The notes below the pieces were generated by a model. The model ran no database searches, was not told where the DNA came from, and worked only from the letters and a program-made list of their open reading frames with translations. A program made the translations under genes and the position numbers. Below, one piece after another: positions 1-7,765 of a stretch of DNA of 42,301 bases (position 1 is the first letter of the stretch; the number at the start of each line of letters is the position of its first letter). The DNA comes from Stutzerimonas stutzeri (GTDB lineage Bacteria > Pseudomonadota > Gammaproteobacteria > Pseudomonadales > Pseudomonadaceae), in contig NZ_JAMOIE010000037.1 of assembly GCF_024448935.1 (NCBI RefSeq), forward strand, positions 1 through 42,301, in the 5' to 3' direction.

Positions 1-97
1 CATAATGAGAATTGCTGTATAGCCAGCGTTGAGCTATCAGCTTGCCATCCAACGCTCTACACTCGGAAAAAATCGCTCGGTCAGAGAGGTGCGTTTC

Positions 98-865
98 GTG
101 TCCCCAGTTCTGATTACTGGATTGGTCATCGCCGGCCTGTTCATCCTGATTGCAATTGGCGTCATCAATCAGATCGTAGAGAAGAACAGCTTGGAAAAGG
201 CGCGCGTCCGCGCCGAACTCAGCGACCGCATGCGCCGCTGTGCCAACCTCTCCGAGCGTTTTCCAGGCCAGATGATGACGCCGGCACTGAAACTGTTGCT
301 GACGCGTCTGGAGCTGAGTCTGGGCGAGCAACTGCTCCCCCTGGACAAGAAGAACGCCACGCTCGGCCCCCGGCTCGCTGCTCTACGTAGCGCTGTTGCC
401 GAAGGCGAAGACATTCCCGTGGCAAACGCGCCAGTCAAGGTCACCAACGAAGCACAAACGAAGGAAATTCGCCTGCTGATGGAAGACCTGCATGCTCAGA
501 TCGTCTGGGCCAACAAGCAGAACCAGCTGGATGGCACCGCTGCCAAGCGCTGGATCCAACAGATCCAGCGGATGATGGTGATGCTGCATGTCGAGTATTT
601 CAGCAATATCGGTCAGCAGTCGCTTCAGCAGGGTAGTGCGCACAAAGCGCGCCTGGCTTTCGAGCGCGGTATCCAGCACATCCGCAAGCAGCCCAACCCG
701 GCCGAGTATCAAACCCAATTGAGCCAGCTCGAAACGAGCTACAGCCACGCTAACAAGCTCGAGCAGACAGAACAACAGCCGAAGCTTGACGAACCGAGCG
801 AGCTCGCCGAAGGTATGAAAAGCTTCGAAAGCGAAGACGATTGGAAAAAGAACAACATCTACTAG
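98..865 (+). CDS. Conserved hypothetical single-pass inner-membrane protein
   Basis: I do not recognise a named family. From the GTG start at 98 the protein begins at once with a hydrophobic segment of about 20 residues (VLITGLVIAGLFILIAIGV), which should be one membrane anchor. A charged, mostly helical domain of about 200 residues and an acidic, Glu/Ser-rich tail ending in DDWKKNNIY follow. I chose GTG 98 because AGAGAGGT lies 7 bases upstream. A TTG at 29 in the same frame would add 23 residues, some basic, and has no clear ribosome site, so that longer form cannot be excluded. The next gene is a glutathione S-transferase 98 bases away on the same strand. Function unknown; the fold suggests a scaffold or coiled-coil protein at the inner membrane. 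Confidence 0.7.
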   Translation: MSPVLITGLVIAGLFILIAIGVINQIVEKNSLEKARVRAELSDRMRRCANLSERFPGQMMTPALKLLLTRLELSLGEQLLPLDKKNATLGPRLAALRSAVAEGEDIPVANAPVKVTNEAQTKEIRLLMEDLHAQIVWANKQNQLDGTAAKRWIQQIQRMMVMLHVEYFSNIGQQSLQQGSAHKARLAFERGIQHIRKQPNPAEYQTQLSQLETSYSHANKLEQTEQQPKLDEPSELAEGMKSFESEDDWKKNNIY

Positions 866-963
866 GTACAGAACGGACGAATTGAGACGACGCCTCGAGC
901 GCCATGTTCAATTGATCTTCCGGAGTCCGCCTGCTGCCCCTTTCCTGCCGTGGAGAACTGGTC

Positions 964-1647
964 ATGCCCATAACCGTATTCGGTGCCCCGCTATCGCCCT
1001 TCGTTCGCAAGGTGCGCCTTTGCCTGCAGGAAAAAGGCCTGGACTATGGACTAGAAGTCGTCATGCCATTCACGCCGCCCGAATGGTATCTGCAGCTCAA
1101 TCCACTCGACCGCATCCCAGCCATGAAGGATGACGAGCTCTGCCTGGCCGACTCCAGCGTGATCTGCCAGTACCTCGACGAAGCTTACGGCCAAACTGTT
1201 CGGTTGTATGGCACCAACCCGACCGACCGGGCGCAGATACGCTGGCTGGAAAAATATGCCGATTACGAGCTCGCACCGCTGACGACATTCGGGGTTTTCC
1301 GCAACCGCGTCCTGAATCCGAGCTCGGGCAAGCCCTGCAACGAGGAAACCGTACAGGCCGCATTGAACGAGAAGCTGCCACCGCACTTCGACTACCTTGA
1401 GCGTCAGCTGGGGGAGAACGCCTTTTTCACTGGCGAGCAACTGTCGATGGCCGACATCGCCGTTGCGTGCCAGCTGATCAACATGGAACACGGCGGCGAG
1501 CTGGTCGACGCGGGTCGCTGGCCGGCTCTGGCCGCGCACTACTCGCGCTTGAAGGCACGCGCATCGGTAGAGAACGTGCTGCCCGGCGAGCAGCGTATGA
1601 CCGCCAAACTCATCGAAATGGGCAAAAGGCCAACACCGCCGAACTGA
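964..1647 (+). CDS. Glutathione S-transferase family protein
   Basis: A 227-residue protein with the two-domain GST layout. The N-terminal thioredoxin-like half runs to about residue 80, with a probable catalytic Ser in APLSPFVRK, the cis-Pro context RIPAM and the glutathione-contact segment ADSSVICQYL. An all-helical C-terminal half follows, containing LSMADIAVACQL, the typical N-capping box. Such enzymes attach glutathione to electrophiles or act as glutathione-dependent reductases in the cytoplasm; the substrate cannot be told. ATG 964 is preceded by GGAGA about 8 bases upstream. The length is normal. It converges on the minus-strand ATPase at 1993-2871, with a hairpin and a palindromic repeat between them. 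Confidence 0.88.
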   Translation: MPITVFGAPLSPFVRKVRLCLQEKGLDYGLEVVMPFTPPEWYLQLNPLDRIPAMKDDELCLADSSVICQYLDEAYGQTVRLYGTNPTDRAQIRWLEKYADYELAPLTTFGVFRNRVLNPSSGKPCNEETVQAALNEKLPPHFDYLERQLGENAFFTGEQLSMADIAVACQLINMEHGGELVDAGRWPALAAHYSRLKARASVENVLPGEQRMTAKLIEMGKRPTPPN

Positions 1648-1992
1648 AGCTGATGCGCGCCGCCCCGGAACCAAGCAACAGCTTCGGTTCCGAGGCGGCT
1701 CTTCTGCAAATGAGCAGTAGAGCGCCGCGGCTCACCAGCAGGTGTGTCCTGCAGCGCAGGGCCTGTATATCAGGCGCGCGTTGTCAATTGGCGGTCCGGC
1801 AGCAGCCCAACCGCTTGCCTAACAGGCCGTTGAAAGATGTAGGCGAGGCAGGCAAGACAAGGCAAAAAGGGCCGAGGAAGCGGACCGGGCTCGCGACCGA
1901 GTTTACTGTTGTAAATGAACAGTGTGACCGGGCTGGCGACCCAGGACCTTTTTAACGCAGGATTGCCAACGCAGGTAGTTTTCGACAGCCTG
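1648..1992. other. 345-bp convergent intergenic region
   Basis: No believable gene. It holds a strong hairpin just after the glutathione S-transferase gene (1659-1699) and a ~179-bp palindromic repeat (1819-1997) whose right end runs into the stop codon of the DUF815 ATPase gene. I see no protein-like open frame in the bases between them (1700-1818). Confidence 0.7.
1659..1699 (+). terminator. Hairpin terminator after the GST gene
   Basis: GCCGCCCCGGAACC (1659-1672) pairs with GGTTCCGAGGCGGC (1686-1699) over 13 of 14 positions around a 13-base loop. It starts 12 bases after the GST stop codon. Only a short pyrimidine stretch (TCTTCT) follows instead of a T-run, so this is a likely but not classical intrinsic terminator. 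It may act on both strands between the convergent genes. Confidence 0.6.
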
Positions 1993-1997
1993 CTAAA
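1819..1997 (+). repeat. Palindromic MITE-like repeat, copy 1
   Basis: About 179 bp with imperfect terminal inverted repeats: CTAACAGGCCGTTGAAAG at the left, and TTTAGCAGGCTGTCGAAAA at the right when read on the minus strand. The centre has a hairpin, TTTAC-TGTT-GTAAA. The inverted copy at 41337-41518 shares blocks such as GTAGGCGAGGCAGGCAAGAC and GCCAACGCAGGTAGTTTTC. The element encodes no protein. Its right end overlaps the stop codon of the ATPase gene at 1993. Size, structure and lack of coding fit a non-autonomous mobile or palindromic repeat; I cannot name the family. Confidence 0.75.
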
Positions 1998-2871
1998 GCA
2001 GGCGAATCCCCACCCACTGCCGAGCAAACTGATAAGCGCAACGACCATTGCGATTGCCGCGAGCTGTGGCCCAGCGAATGGCGGCCTTTTCCAGCTCGTC
2101 GTCCCAGCTCCAGCTCAGCCCCGACCGTGTCGCCAGCGAGCCGATCCAGTGCCGCACCACGTTGAGGTAATGCGCCTGGCTGAACGGGTAGAACGACAGC
2201 CAAAGTCCAAAGCGATCCGACAGCGCAATCTTGTCCTCTACCGCCTCGTTTGGATGCAGCTCTCCATCCACTGTCTGCCAGTTTTCGTTGTCGCTCTGAC
2301 GCTCGGGCACAAGGTGCCGGCGATTCGAAGTGGCATACAGCAAGACATTCTCGGGGGCCCGCTCCAGCGAGCCGTCCAGCACGCTTTTCAAGACCCGGTA
2401 GTCGCCCTCGCCCGCCTCGAACGAAAGATCATCACAGAACACCACAAAATGGTGGGATTGCCCGGCGAGCTGATCGACCAGTTTCGGCAGATCAGCCAGA
2501 TGATCGCGTTCGATTTCTATAAGGCGCAGGCCCGCCGGTGCATGTTCAGCCAACAATGCTCGGATCAATGAGGATTTTCCGGTGCCGCGCGCGCCCCAGA
2601 GCAGGACATGGTTCGCCGGTAGCCCTGAAACGAACTGACGGGTATTGCGCGACAACAGCTCGCACTGCCGGTCAATGCCGATCAGATCGTTCAGCTTCAT
2701 GTCGAGCGACACATTTAGCGCCTGCAGGTAGCCGCCCTGCCCTTCACGATGCCAACGCGCGGCCAGGCTCGTGTCCCAATCCAGCGGCGCACGCTGCGCA
2801 GGAAGCAAGGGTTCCAGGCGCGACATCAGCGCATCAGCGCGCTGTAAAAAAGCTTTGAGCTCGGCTTCCAT
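1993..2871 (-). CDS. DUF815-type AAA ATPase
   Basis: A 292-residue AAA-type ATPase. Walker A is GARGTGKS at residues 93-100, a Walker B-like strand is VVFCDDLSFE, a sensor-type segment is ATSNRRHLVP, and an arginine-finger candidate lies in LSDRFGLWL. This matches the DUF815 family of soluble proteins of unknown job, often called ATP-binding or DnaA/Cdc48-like. ATG 2871 has GGAGA about 8 bases upstream. The last codons are CTG CTT TAG, and TTTAGCAGG is the terminal sequence of repeat copy 1, so the C-terminus may have been set by an insertion. Next on the same strand, 66 bases upstream, is glutathione peroxidase. Confidence 0.85.
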   Translation of the reverse strand: MEAELKAFLQRADALMSRLEPLLPAQRAPLDWDTSLAARWHREGQGGYLQALNVSLDMKLNDLIGIDRQCELLSRNTRQFVSGLPANHVLLWGARGTGKSSLIRALLAEHAPAGLRLIEIERDHLADLPKLVDQLAGQSHHFVVFCDDLSFEAGEGDYRVLKSVLDGSLERAPENVLLYATSNRRHLVPERQSDNENWQTVDGELHPNEAVEDKIALSDRFGLWLSFYPFSQAHYLNVVRHWIGSLATRSGLSWSWDDELEKAAIRWATARGNRNGRCAYQFARQWVGIRLL

Positions 2872-2937
2872 TGAACAATCTCCAAAACGATCGCAGCTGC
2901 AACGTACAAAAGCGCTGTGGCGGCCGGGGTATACGGG

Positions 2938-3420
2938 TTACAGATAGGCTTCGATATGCGCTGTCAGCGCATCCGGCGAGGTTCGAGACGAAAAGCGCTT
3001 CACCGAGCGCCCATCGTCGGTGACCAGAAACTTAGTGAAATTCCACTTGATCGCCTTGCTGCCCAGCAAACCGGGCGCGCGCTTTTTCAACTCCATGAAC
3101 AAAGGGTGAGCATCGCTTCCGTTGACCCGGATCTTGGCGAACATCGGAAAGCTGACGCCGAAGTTACGCTCGCAGAACGCAGCGATCTGCGCCTCGTCCC
3201 CCGGCTCCTGATGGCCGAACTGATCGCAGGGAAACCCGACCACCACCAGCCCCTGCTCGCGATAGCGCTTCCAGAGCGCTTCCAGCCCCTTGTATTGGGG
3301 CGTGAAGCCACATTGACTGGCCGTATTAACGACCAGCAGAGCCTTGGCGCCAAAATCAGACAGGGTCTTCTGTTGGCCATCGATCGTGACACAGGGAATA
3401 TCCAAGAGCGCATCGTTCAT
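2938..3420 (-). CDS. Thiol (Cys) glutathione peroxidase family protein
   Basis: A 160-residue peroxidase that reduces hydroperoxides. The active-site Cys37 sits in NTASQCGFT, followed by the Gln of FPCDQFG and the Trp/Asn of KWNFTKF, which complete the catalytic set. A second Cys in AAFCERNFG (residue 83) lies where thioredoxin-dependent members carry the resolving Cys, so thioredoxin rather than glutathione is the likely reductant. I use ATG 3420 because TGGAG lies 6 bases upstream; the in-frame ATG at 3432 overlaps that site. It is followed by the ATPase and preceded 32 bases upstream by msrB on the same strand, an oxidative-damage repair pair. The same gpx-msrB pairing occurs in P. aeruginosa. 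Confidence 0.9.
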   Translation of the reverse strand: MNDALLDIPCVTIDGQQKTLSDFGAKALLVVNTASQCGFTPQYKGLEALWKRYREQGLVVVGFPCDQFGHQEPGDEAQIAAFCERNFGVSFPMFAKIRVNGSDAHPLFMELKKRAPGLLGSKAIKWNFTKFLVTDDGRSVKRFSSRTSPDALTAHIEAYL

Positions 3421-3452
3421 GGGGTGCTCCATTGAAGCGTTGCGAAGCGCCT

Positions 3453-3851
3453 TTAGGCGTCGCGCGGCTTGTGAGTGAGAGACGCCGAATTGATGCAGTA
3501 GCGCAGCCCGGTCGGTGCCGGACCATCCGGGAATACATGCCCCAGATGAGCATCACAGCGAGCACACTTGACCTCAATGCGATGCATGCCATGGCTGAAG
3601 TCGTCAATGCTGGCAATGGCTGTATCGCTAACCGGCTGAAAGTAGCTCGGCCAGCCACAGCCGGAATCGAACTTGGCGTCAGAATCAAACAGCGGTGCAT
3701 CACAGCAGGCGCAGTGGTAGATGCCGGGCGCCTTGGTGTCGTTGTACCTGCCGGTGAACGGTCGCTCGGTCGCACCCAGGCGGCAGACCTGAAATTGCTC
3801 GTCGGAAAGTTCTTCACGCCAGGTTTCGAGCGGTTTCTCAAGCTTATCCAT
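3453..3851 (-). CDS. msrB: Peptide-methionine (R)-S-oxide reductase MsrB
   Basis: 132 residues. It reduces the R form of methionine sulfoxide in proteins, using thioredoxin. Two CxxC pairs bind zinc (C47/C50 in CACC and C96/C99 in CARC). Catalytic Cys119 lies in [10 protein letters not shown], and Cys65 in SGCGWPSYF is the probable resolving residue. Start ATG 3851 has AGGTG 7 bases upstream and gives the usual family length; a longer frame to 3959 runs through the promoter region and has no family likeness. It is divergent from alaA and is probably co-transcribed with the peroxidase gene downstream. Confidence 0.95.
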   Translation of the reverse strand: MDKLEKPLETWREELSDEQFQVCRLGATERPFTGRYNDTKAPGIYHCACCDAPLFDSDAKFDSGCGWPSYFQPVSDTAIASIDDFSHGMHRIEVKCARCDAHLGHVFPDGPAPTGLRYCINSASLTHKPRDA

Positions 3852-4042
3852 CGGTACACCTCTTAAGCTTAAAAAGGCACCTCTGTACCTTTTCCGGGGA
3901 TCAGGCCGCACGTATGATGCGGTGCTCTTAAGACGCCTAGTCTGGCAGCGTGGTTGCACACTGCCAAGGCGCCCGGGTTCACGCCCTACGCAGCCAGCCC
4001 TTCAGAACGGCAGGCGCGTCATCACTTCGGGACACAAGGATC

Positions 4043-5254
4043 ATGCAGGTCAGCAAATCGAACAAGCTCGCCAATGTCTGTTATGACATCCGTGGGCCGG
4101 TGCTCAAGCACGCCAAACGCCTGGAAGAGGAAGGCCATCGCATCCTCAAGCTGAACATCGGCAACCCGGCGCCATTCGGTTTCGAAGCCCCTGAGGAAAT
4201 CCTTCAGGACGTGATCCGCAATCTGCCCACCGCGCAGGGCTACAGCGATTCCAAAGGCCTATTCAGCGCACGCAAGGCGATCATGCAGTACTACCAGCAG
4301 AAGCAGGTAGAGGGCATCACCATCGAAGACATCTATCTCGGTAACGGCGTGTCCGAGCTTATCGTGATGTCCATGCAGGCCCTGCTCAACAACGGCGATG
4401 AAGTGCTGATCCCGGCCCCCGATTACCCGCTGTGGACGGCCGCCGTCAGCTTGGCGGGCGGCAAACCGGTGCATTACCTTTGCGACGAGCAGGCCAACTG
4501 GTGGCCGGACCTGGCCGATATCAAAGCCAAAATCACGCCCAACACCAAAGCGCTGGTGCTGATCAACCCGAACAACCCGACCGGTGCGGTATACCCACGC
4601 GAAATTTTGGCAGGCATGGTCGAGCTGGCCCGTCAGCACAAGCTGGTGCTTTTCTCCGACGAGATCTACGACAAGATTCTGTATGACGAGGCAGTGCACA
4701 TCTGCACCGCATCGCTTGCCCCTGACGTACTGTGTCTGACCTTCAACGGGCTATCGAAGTCCTACCGCGTCGCTGGCTTCCGCTCCGGCTGGGTAGCGAT
4801 CTCCGGTCCCAAGCACAAAGCGCAGAGCTACATCGAAGGCATCGACATCCTGGCCAACATGCGCCTCTGTGCCAACGTGCCATCCCAGCACGCCATCCAG
4901 ACCGCCTTGGGTGGCTACCAGAGCATCAACGATCTGGTATTACCACCAGGCCGCCTGCTTGAGCAACGCAACCGGACCTGGGAACTGCTCAACGACATTC
5001 CCGGCGTCAGCTGCGTCAAGCCGATGGGTGCGCTGTATGCGTTCCCGCGGATCGATCCGAAAATCTGCCCCATCCACAACGACGAGAAGTTCGTCCTCGA
5101 CCTGCTGTTATCAGAGAAGCTACTGATTGTTCAGGGGACGGCCTTCAATTGGCCGTGGCCGGATCACTTCCGCGTGGTCACCCTGCCCCGCGTGGACGAC
5201 CTCGAGCAGGCCATTGGCCGAATCGGCAACTTCCTCAAGACCTACAGCCAGTAG
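4043..5254 (+). CDS. alaA: Alanine transaminase AlaA (pyruvate-glutamate aminotransferase)
   Basis: 404 residues, the length of E. coli AlaA. A fold-type I PLP aminotransferase that makes alanine from pyruvate and glutamate in the cytoplasm. Visible motifs are LNIGNPAPFGF near the start, the cofactor contact INPNNPTGAV, FSDEIYDK, and the PLP-binding Lys239 in NGLSKSYRVAGFRSGW. The start codon ATG 4043 has AAGGA very close upstream, a short spacing. An in-frame extension to 3950 shows no family likeness. It is divergent from msrB across 191 bases and is followed by a 147-residue protein after only 6 bases, so the two are probably co-expressed. P. aeruginosa has the same neighbours. Confidence 0.92.
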   Translation: MQVSKSNKLANVCYDIRGPVLKHAKRLEEEGHRILKLNIGNPAPFGFEAPEEILQDVIRNLPTAQGYSDSKGLFSARKAIMQYYQQKQVEGITIEDIYLGNGVSELIVMSMQALLNNGDEVLIPAPDYPLWTAAVSLAGGKPVHYLCDEQANWWPDLADIKAKITPNTKALVLINPNNPTGAVYPREILAGMVELARQHKLVLFSDEIYDKILYDEAVHICTASLAPDVLCLTFNGLSKSYRVAGFRSGWVAISGPKHKAQSYIEGIDILANMRLCANVPSQHAIQTALGGYQSINDLVLPPGRLLEQRNRTWELLNDIPGVSCVKPMGALYAFPRIDPKICPIHNDEKFVLDLLLSEKLLIVQGTAFNWPWPDHFRVVTLPRVDDLEQAIGRIGNFLKTYSQ

Positions 5255-5260
5255 TGCGGG

Positions 5261-5704
5261 ATGGATCTGCAGATCGATGACTTCTACCGGGACGCCGCGG
5301 CCGGGCTGCTGACGCTCTATCAGGCCTTTCCGAGGAAGGTCGCGCTGTACGTCGAGGACATCATCGGCCATGAAGAACCCGATGAGTTCGGCCTGCCCAG
5401 CAAGCGCCACCAAGGCTGCCTCGGCGCGCTGATATGGCTCGCCGAGGAGGGCTATCTGCGCTTCGAGAGCACCATTCATTTTCAGGCGCTCGACCAGGCT
5501 GTTCTCAGCGAGAAGGCGTTCCTGCGACTGACAGGCATCATCCGCGATGCCTTTGCCGGTCTCGACTCACTGCCGCCGAGTGTCCGTCGGGTCCAGTCCA
5601 GCCTGGCGCATCAGCTACGCGAAGCGTTGCGTGAAGGGGACAGCGAGCGGCTGGCACAACTGACGCGCCAGCTGTTCGACAGCTCACTGCCTGAGCGCAG
5701 CTAA
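5261..5704 (+). CDS. Conserved hypothetical protein downstream of alaA
   Basis: 147 residues, predicted soluble and mostly helical, with no signal peptide or membrane segment. It begins MDLQIDDFYRDAAAGLL and contains FPRKVALYVEDIIGHEEPDEFG and a hydrophobic, aromatic middle (GALIWLAEEGYLRFES). I do not know its function. The ATG lies 6 bases after the alaA stop codon, which suggests translational coupling. The same small gene sits between the aminotransferase and htpX in other Pseudomonas, so it is a conserved member of this neighbourhood. Confidence 0.8.
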   Translation: MDLQIDDFYRDAAAGLLTLYQAFPRKVALYVEDIIGHEEPDEFGLPSKRHQGCLGALIWLAEEGYLRFESTIHFQALDQAVLSEKAFLRLTGIIRDAFAGLDSLPPSVRRVQSSLAHQLREALREGDSERLAQLTRQLFDSSLPERS

Positions 5705-5747
5705 GCCCAGCCGGGTGGCAGGCGACATAGCTTGAAATAGTCGCTCG

Positions 5748-5777
5748 GTTGAATCGCGCCGGGCCGCCCCTTATATA
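5748..5777 (+). promoter_or_regulatory. Candidate htpX promoter (sigma-32 and/or sigma-70 type)
   Basis: GTTGAAT (5748-5754) and, 12 bases on, CCCCTTATAT (5767-5776) resemble the heat-shock consensus CTTGAAA / CCCCATnT with slightly short spacing. The same DNA also reads as TTGAAT-N17-TATATA for sigma-70. It lies about 45 bases before the htpX start. HtpX is a heat-shock protein in E. coli, so a sigma-32 element is plausible. Confidence 0.5.
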
Positions 5778-5818
5778 GCCTATCGTTCTTTACTGTTCCT
5801 CTTGGAGTCTGTCGCAAC

Positions 5819-6691
5819 ATGATGCGCATTTTCTTGTTCCTGGCCACCAACCTGGCTGTGCTGGTCGTCGCTAGCATCACCCTCAAGTTGCTTGGGATAG
5901 ATCGCTACACGGGTCAGAACTACGGCAGCCTGCTGGCTTTCTGCGCCGTCTTTGGTTTCGCTGGCGCACTGATTTCGCTGTTCATCTCCAAATGGATGGC
6001 GAAAATGAGTACCCGTACCGAGATCATCACCCAGCCGCGCACGCGCCACGAACAGTGGTTGTTGCAAACCGTCGAGCAGCTGGCCCGTGATGCCGGCATC
6101 AAGATGCCTGAAGTGGGCATCTTCCCTGCTTATGAAGCCAACGCCTTCGCCACCGGCTGGAACAAGAACGATGCACTTGTCGCAGTCAGCCAAGGCTTGC
6201 TCGAGCGCTTTTCCCCGGACGAAGTCAGGGCCGTATTGGCCCACGAGATTGGTCACGTCTCCAACGGCGACATGGTCACGCTCGCATTGATCCAGGGCGT
6301 GGTAAACACCTTCGTCATGTTTTTTGCGCGCATCTTCGGCAGCTTCGTCGATAGGGCGATCCTGAAGAACGAAGATGGCCATGGCATTGGCTATTTCGTT
6401 GCGACGATCTTCGCCGAACTTGTGCTGGGGATCCTCGCCAGCATCATTGTCATGTGGTTCTCCCGCAAGCGTGAGTTCCGCGCTGACGAGGCGGGGGCTC
6501 AGCTGGCCGGCACCAGCGCAATGATCGGCGCCCTGCAGCGTCTGCGCGCGGAACAGGGCGTACCAGTCAACATGCCGGACAGCCTCAAGGCATTCAGCAT
6601 CAATGGTGCCTTGCGCAACGGCCTGGCCGGCCTATTGATGACTCACCCAACGCTGGAAGATCGCATCGAAGCCTTGCGCCAGCGCGGCTAA
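5819..6691 (+). CDS. htpX: Membrane zinc metalloprotease HtpX
   Basis: 290 residues, normal for the family. An inner-membrane M48 peptidase that cuts misfolded membrane proteins together with FtsH. Two hydrophobic segments open the protein (about residues 4-25 and 37-57). The zinc site HEIGH is at 142-146, with the third ligand in EFRADEAGA, and another hydrophobic pair follows HEIGH. The start is ATG 5819; a second ATG follows directly at 5822, and GGAG lies about 11 bases upstream. It is followed by a clear intrinsic terminator, so it is a single transcription unit or the end of one. Confidence 0.96.
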   Translation: MMRIFLFLATNLAVLVVASITLKLLGIDRYTGQNYGSLLAFCAVFGFAGALISLFISKWMAKMSTRTEIITQPRTRHEQWLLQTVEQLARDAGIKMPEVGIFPAYEANAFATGWNKNDALVAVSQGLLERFSPDEVRAVLAHEIGHVSNGDMVTLALIQGVVNTFVMFFARIFGSFVDRAILKNEDGHGIGYFVATIFAELVLGILASIIVMWFSRKREFRADEAGAQLAGTSAMIGALQRLRAEQGVPVNMPDSLKAFSINGALRNGLAGLLMTHPTLEDRIEALRQRG

Positions 6692-6709
6692 GCGAGCGAA
6701 GCGAAACAA

Positions 6710-6738
6710 GGGCGGCATCCACAAGCCGCCCTTTTTTT
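6710..6738 (+). terminator. Rho-independent terminator of htpX
   Basis: A perfect 7-bp stem, GGGCGGC (6710-6716) with GCCGCCC (6725-6731), around an 8-base loop, followed directly by seven T (6732-6738). It starts 19 bases after the htpX stop codon. Confidence 0.95.
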
Positions 6739-6795
6739 CGTCTGCAATGTGCGTAGTGCCTGTATGCCTGTCGAAGCAAGCGCCGTCTTCGGAAA

Positions 6796-6965
6796 CATCT
6801 CAACACGCGCTTCTTTTTGCTCGCCATCGCCCTGCTCACCCTGTCCGGCTGCCAGAGCGCCTATTGCTCGGCAATGGAGAAGGTCGGGGTGCATAAGCGC
6901 GACATTACTGTGTTGAACGCGTCGAGGCTGCGCGCGACTCGCAGCAGGAGGCCAAGGAGGTCGCG
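6796..6965 (+). pseudogene. Decayed DUF2959-family lipoprotein gene
   Basis: The frame through 6796-6918 reads RFFLLAIALLTLSGCQSAY and then AMEKVGVHKRDITV, a lipoprotein signal (lipobox LSGC) followed by the conserved N-terminus of DUF2959 proteins. No start codon stands where one is expected. At about 6919-6926 the frame shifts: the family sequence resumes in another frame as RVEAARDSQQEAKEV up to about 6962, consistent with a net +2 change. Beyond that nothing resembles the family, so most of the ~200-residue protein is gone. The TTG at 6817 that keeps a frame open is not a convincing start. Known members are predicted periplasmic lipoproteins of unknown role. Confidence 0.75.
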
Positions 6966-7036
6966 CGAGCACCACAACGGGCACGCCGCGGCGCGCCGTT
7001 CATCTCAACAGCTATCAGCACGACAGTCGATGCGCG

Positions 7037-7699
7037 CTAGGAGCGTTCACCGAGTCGGTAGCAGCTTTCTTCCAGGCGAGTGAGGCCACGCTGAAGAAAT
7101 TTCCAATTGCTTTCGTTCAACACGTTGGCGCGCTCCAGCAAGTCGATTTTCCAGCGCGCGCCCAAAGACATTCGAACCTCAGCATCACTCACAGCGAATG
7201 GCGGGCCGGACATCTGCTCCTGCTGGTAGTCCAACGTGATCAGCAGCCCCTGACAGTCCGGCGCAAGGATGCTGACTAGATGGTTGACGTAATGCTGACG
7301 CATGTCGGCGGGCAAGGCGATCAGCGCAGCCCGGTCGTATAGCGCCTGGCAGTCGGCCACATCAGCCGGTGTCATGGCGAAGAAATCGCCACAGCGGATT
7401 TCCACCGTACCAGCCCGGTAAACCCTGAACTCACCCTGGACGCTGACATCTGGGACTAGCTCGTGCTCGCCGAAAAAATCCTCGGCTGCGCGCTCGCTCA
7501 GCTCTACACCCAATACCGCAAAACCCTGATCGGCGAGCCAGGCCATGTCGAGACTTTTCCCGCACAACGGCACCAGAACACGGGCCCCTTGCGCCAACCT
7601 CAAGCTGGGCCAATGGCGGCGCAGGTAGGGGTTGACCTCGTTTAGATGGAAGCCGATTTCGTTACGTGCCCAGCGACGCTGCCAGAACGCTTCGTCCAT
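7037..7699 (-). CDS. tpm: Thiopurine S-methyltransferase
   Basis: 220 residues, a class I S-adenosylmethionine-dependent methyltransferase of the TPMT family. In bacteria these enzymes methylate thiopurines and also tellurite or selenium compounds, giving volatile products. The N-terminus [19 protein letters not shown] and the cofactor loop [19 protein letters not shown] are family hallmarks, and [12 protein letters not shown] follows. ATG 7699 has AGAGGG about 8 bases upstream. It is the last gene of the minus-strand run after fleR, 66 bases away. In P. aeruginosa tpm stands near htpX, as here, while fleR does not. Confidence 0.95.
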   Translation of the reverse strand: MDEAFWQRRWARNEIGFHLNEVNPYLRRHWPSLRLAQGARVLVPLCGKSLDMAWLADQGFAVLGVELSERAAEDFFGEHELVPDVSVQGEFRVYRAGTVEIRCGDFFAMTPADVADCQALYDRAALIALPADMRQHYVNHLVSILAPDCQGLLITLDYQQEQMSGPPFAVSDAEVRMSLGARWKIDLLERANVLNESNWKFLQRGLTRLEESCYRLGERS

Positions 7700-7765
7700 G
7701 TAGAGACCCTCTTGAGCGATGTTGCAGGGGAGCTTATCAGAGTCGCCTTCGTCCGAAACACCGCT

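Larger units (their letters stand above)
6692..7036. other. 345-bp region between htpX and tpm
   Basis: Holds the htpX terminator (6710-6738) and a decayed DUF2959-type lipoprotein gene (about 6796-6965). The remaining bases up to the tpm stop codon show no recognisable gene. Confidence 0.7.
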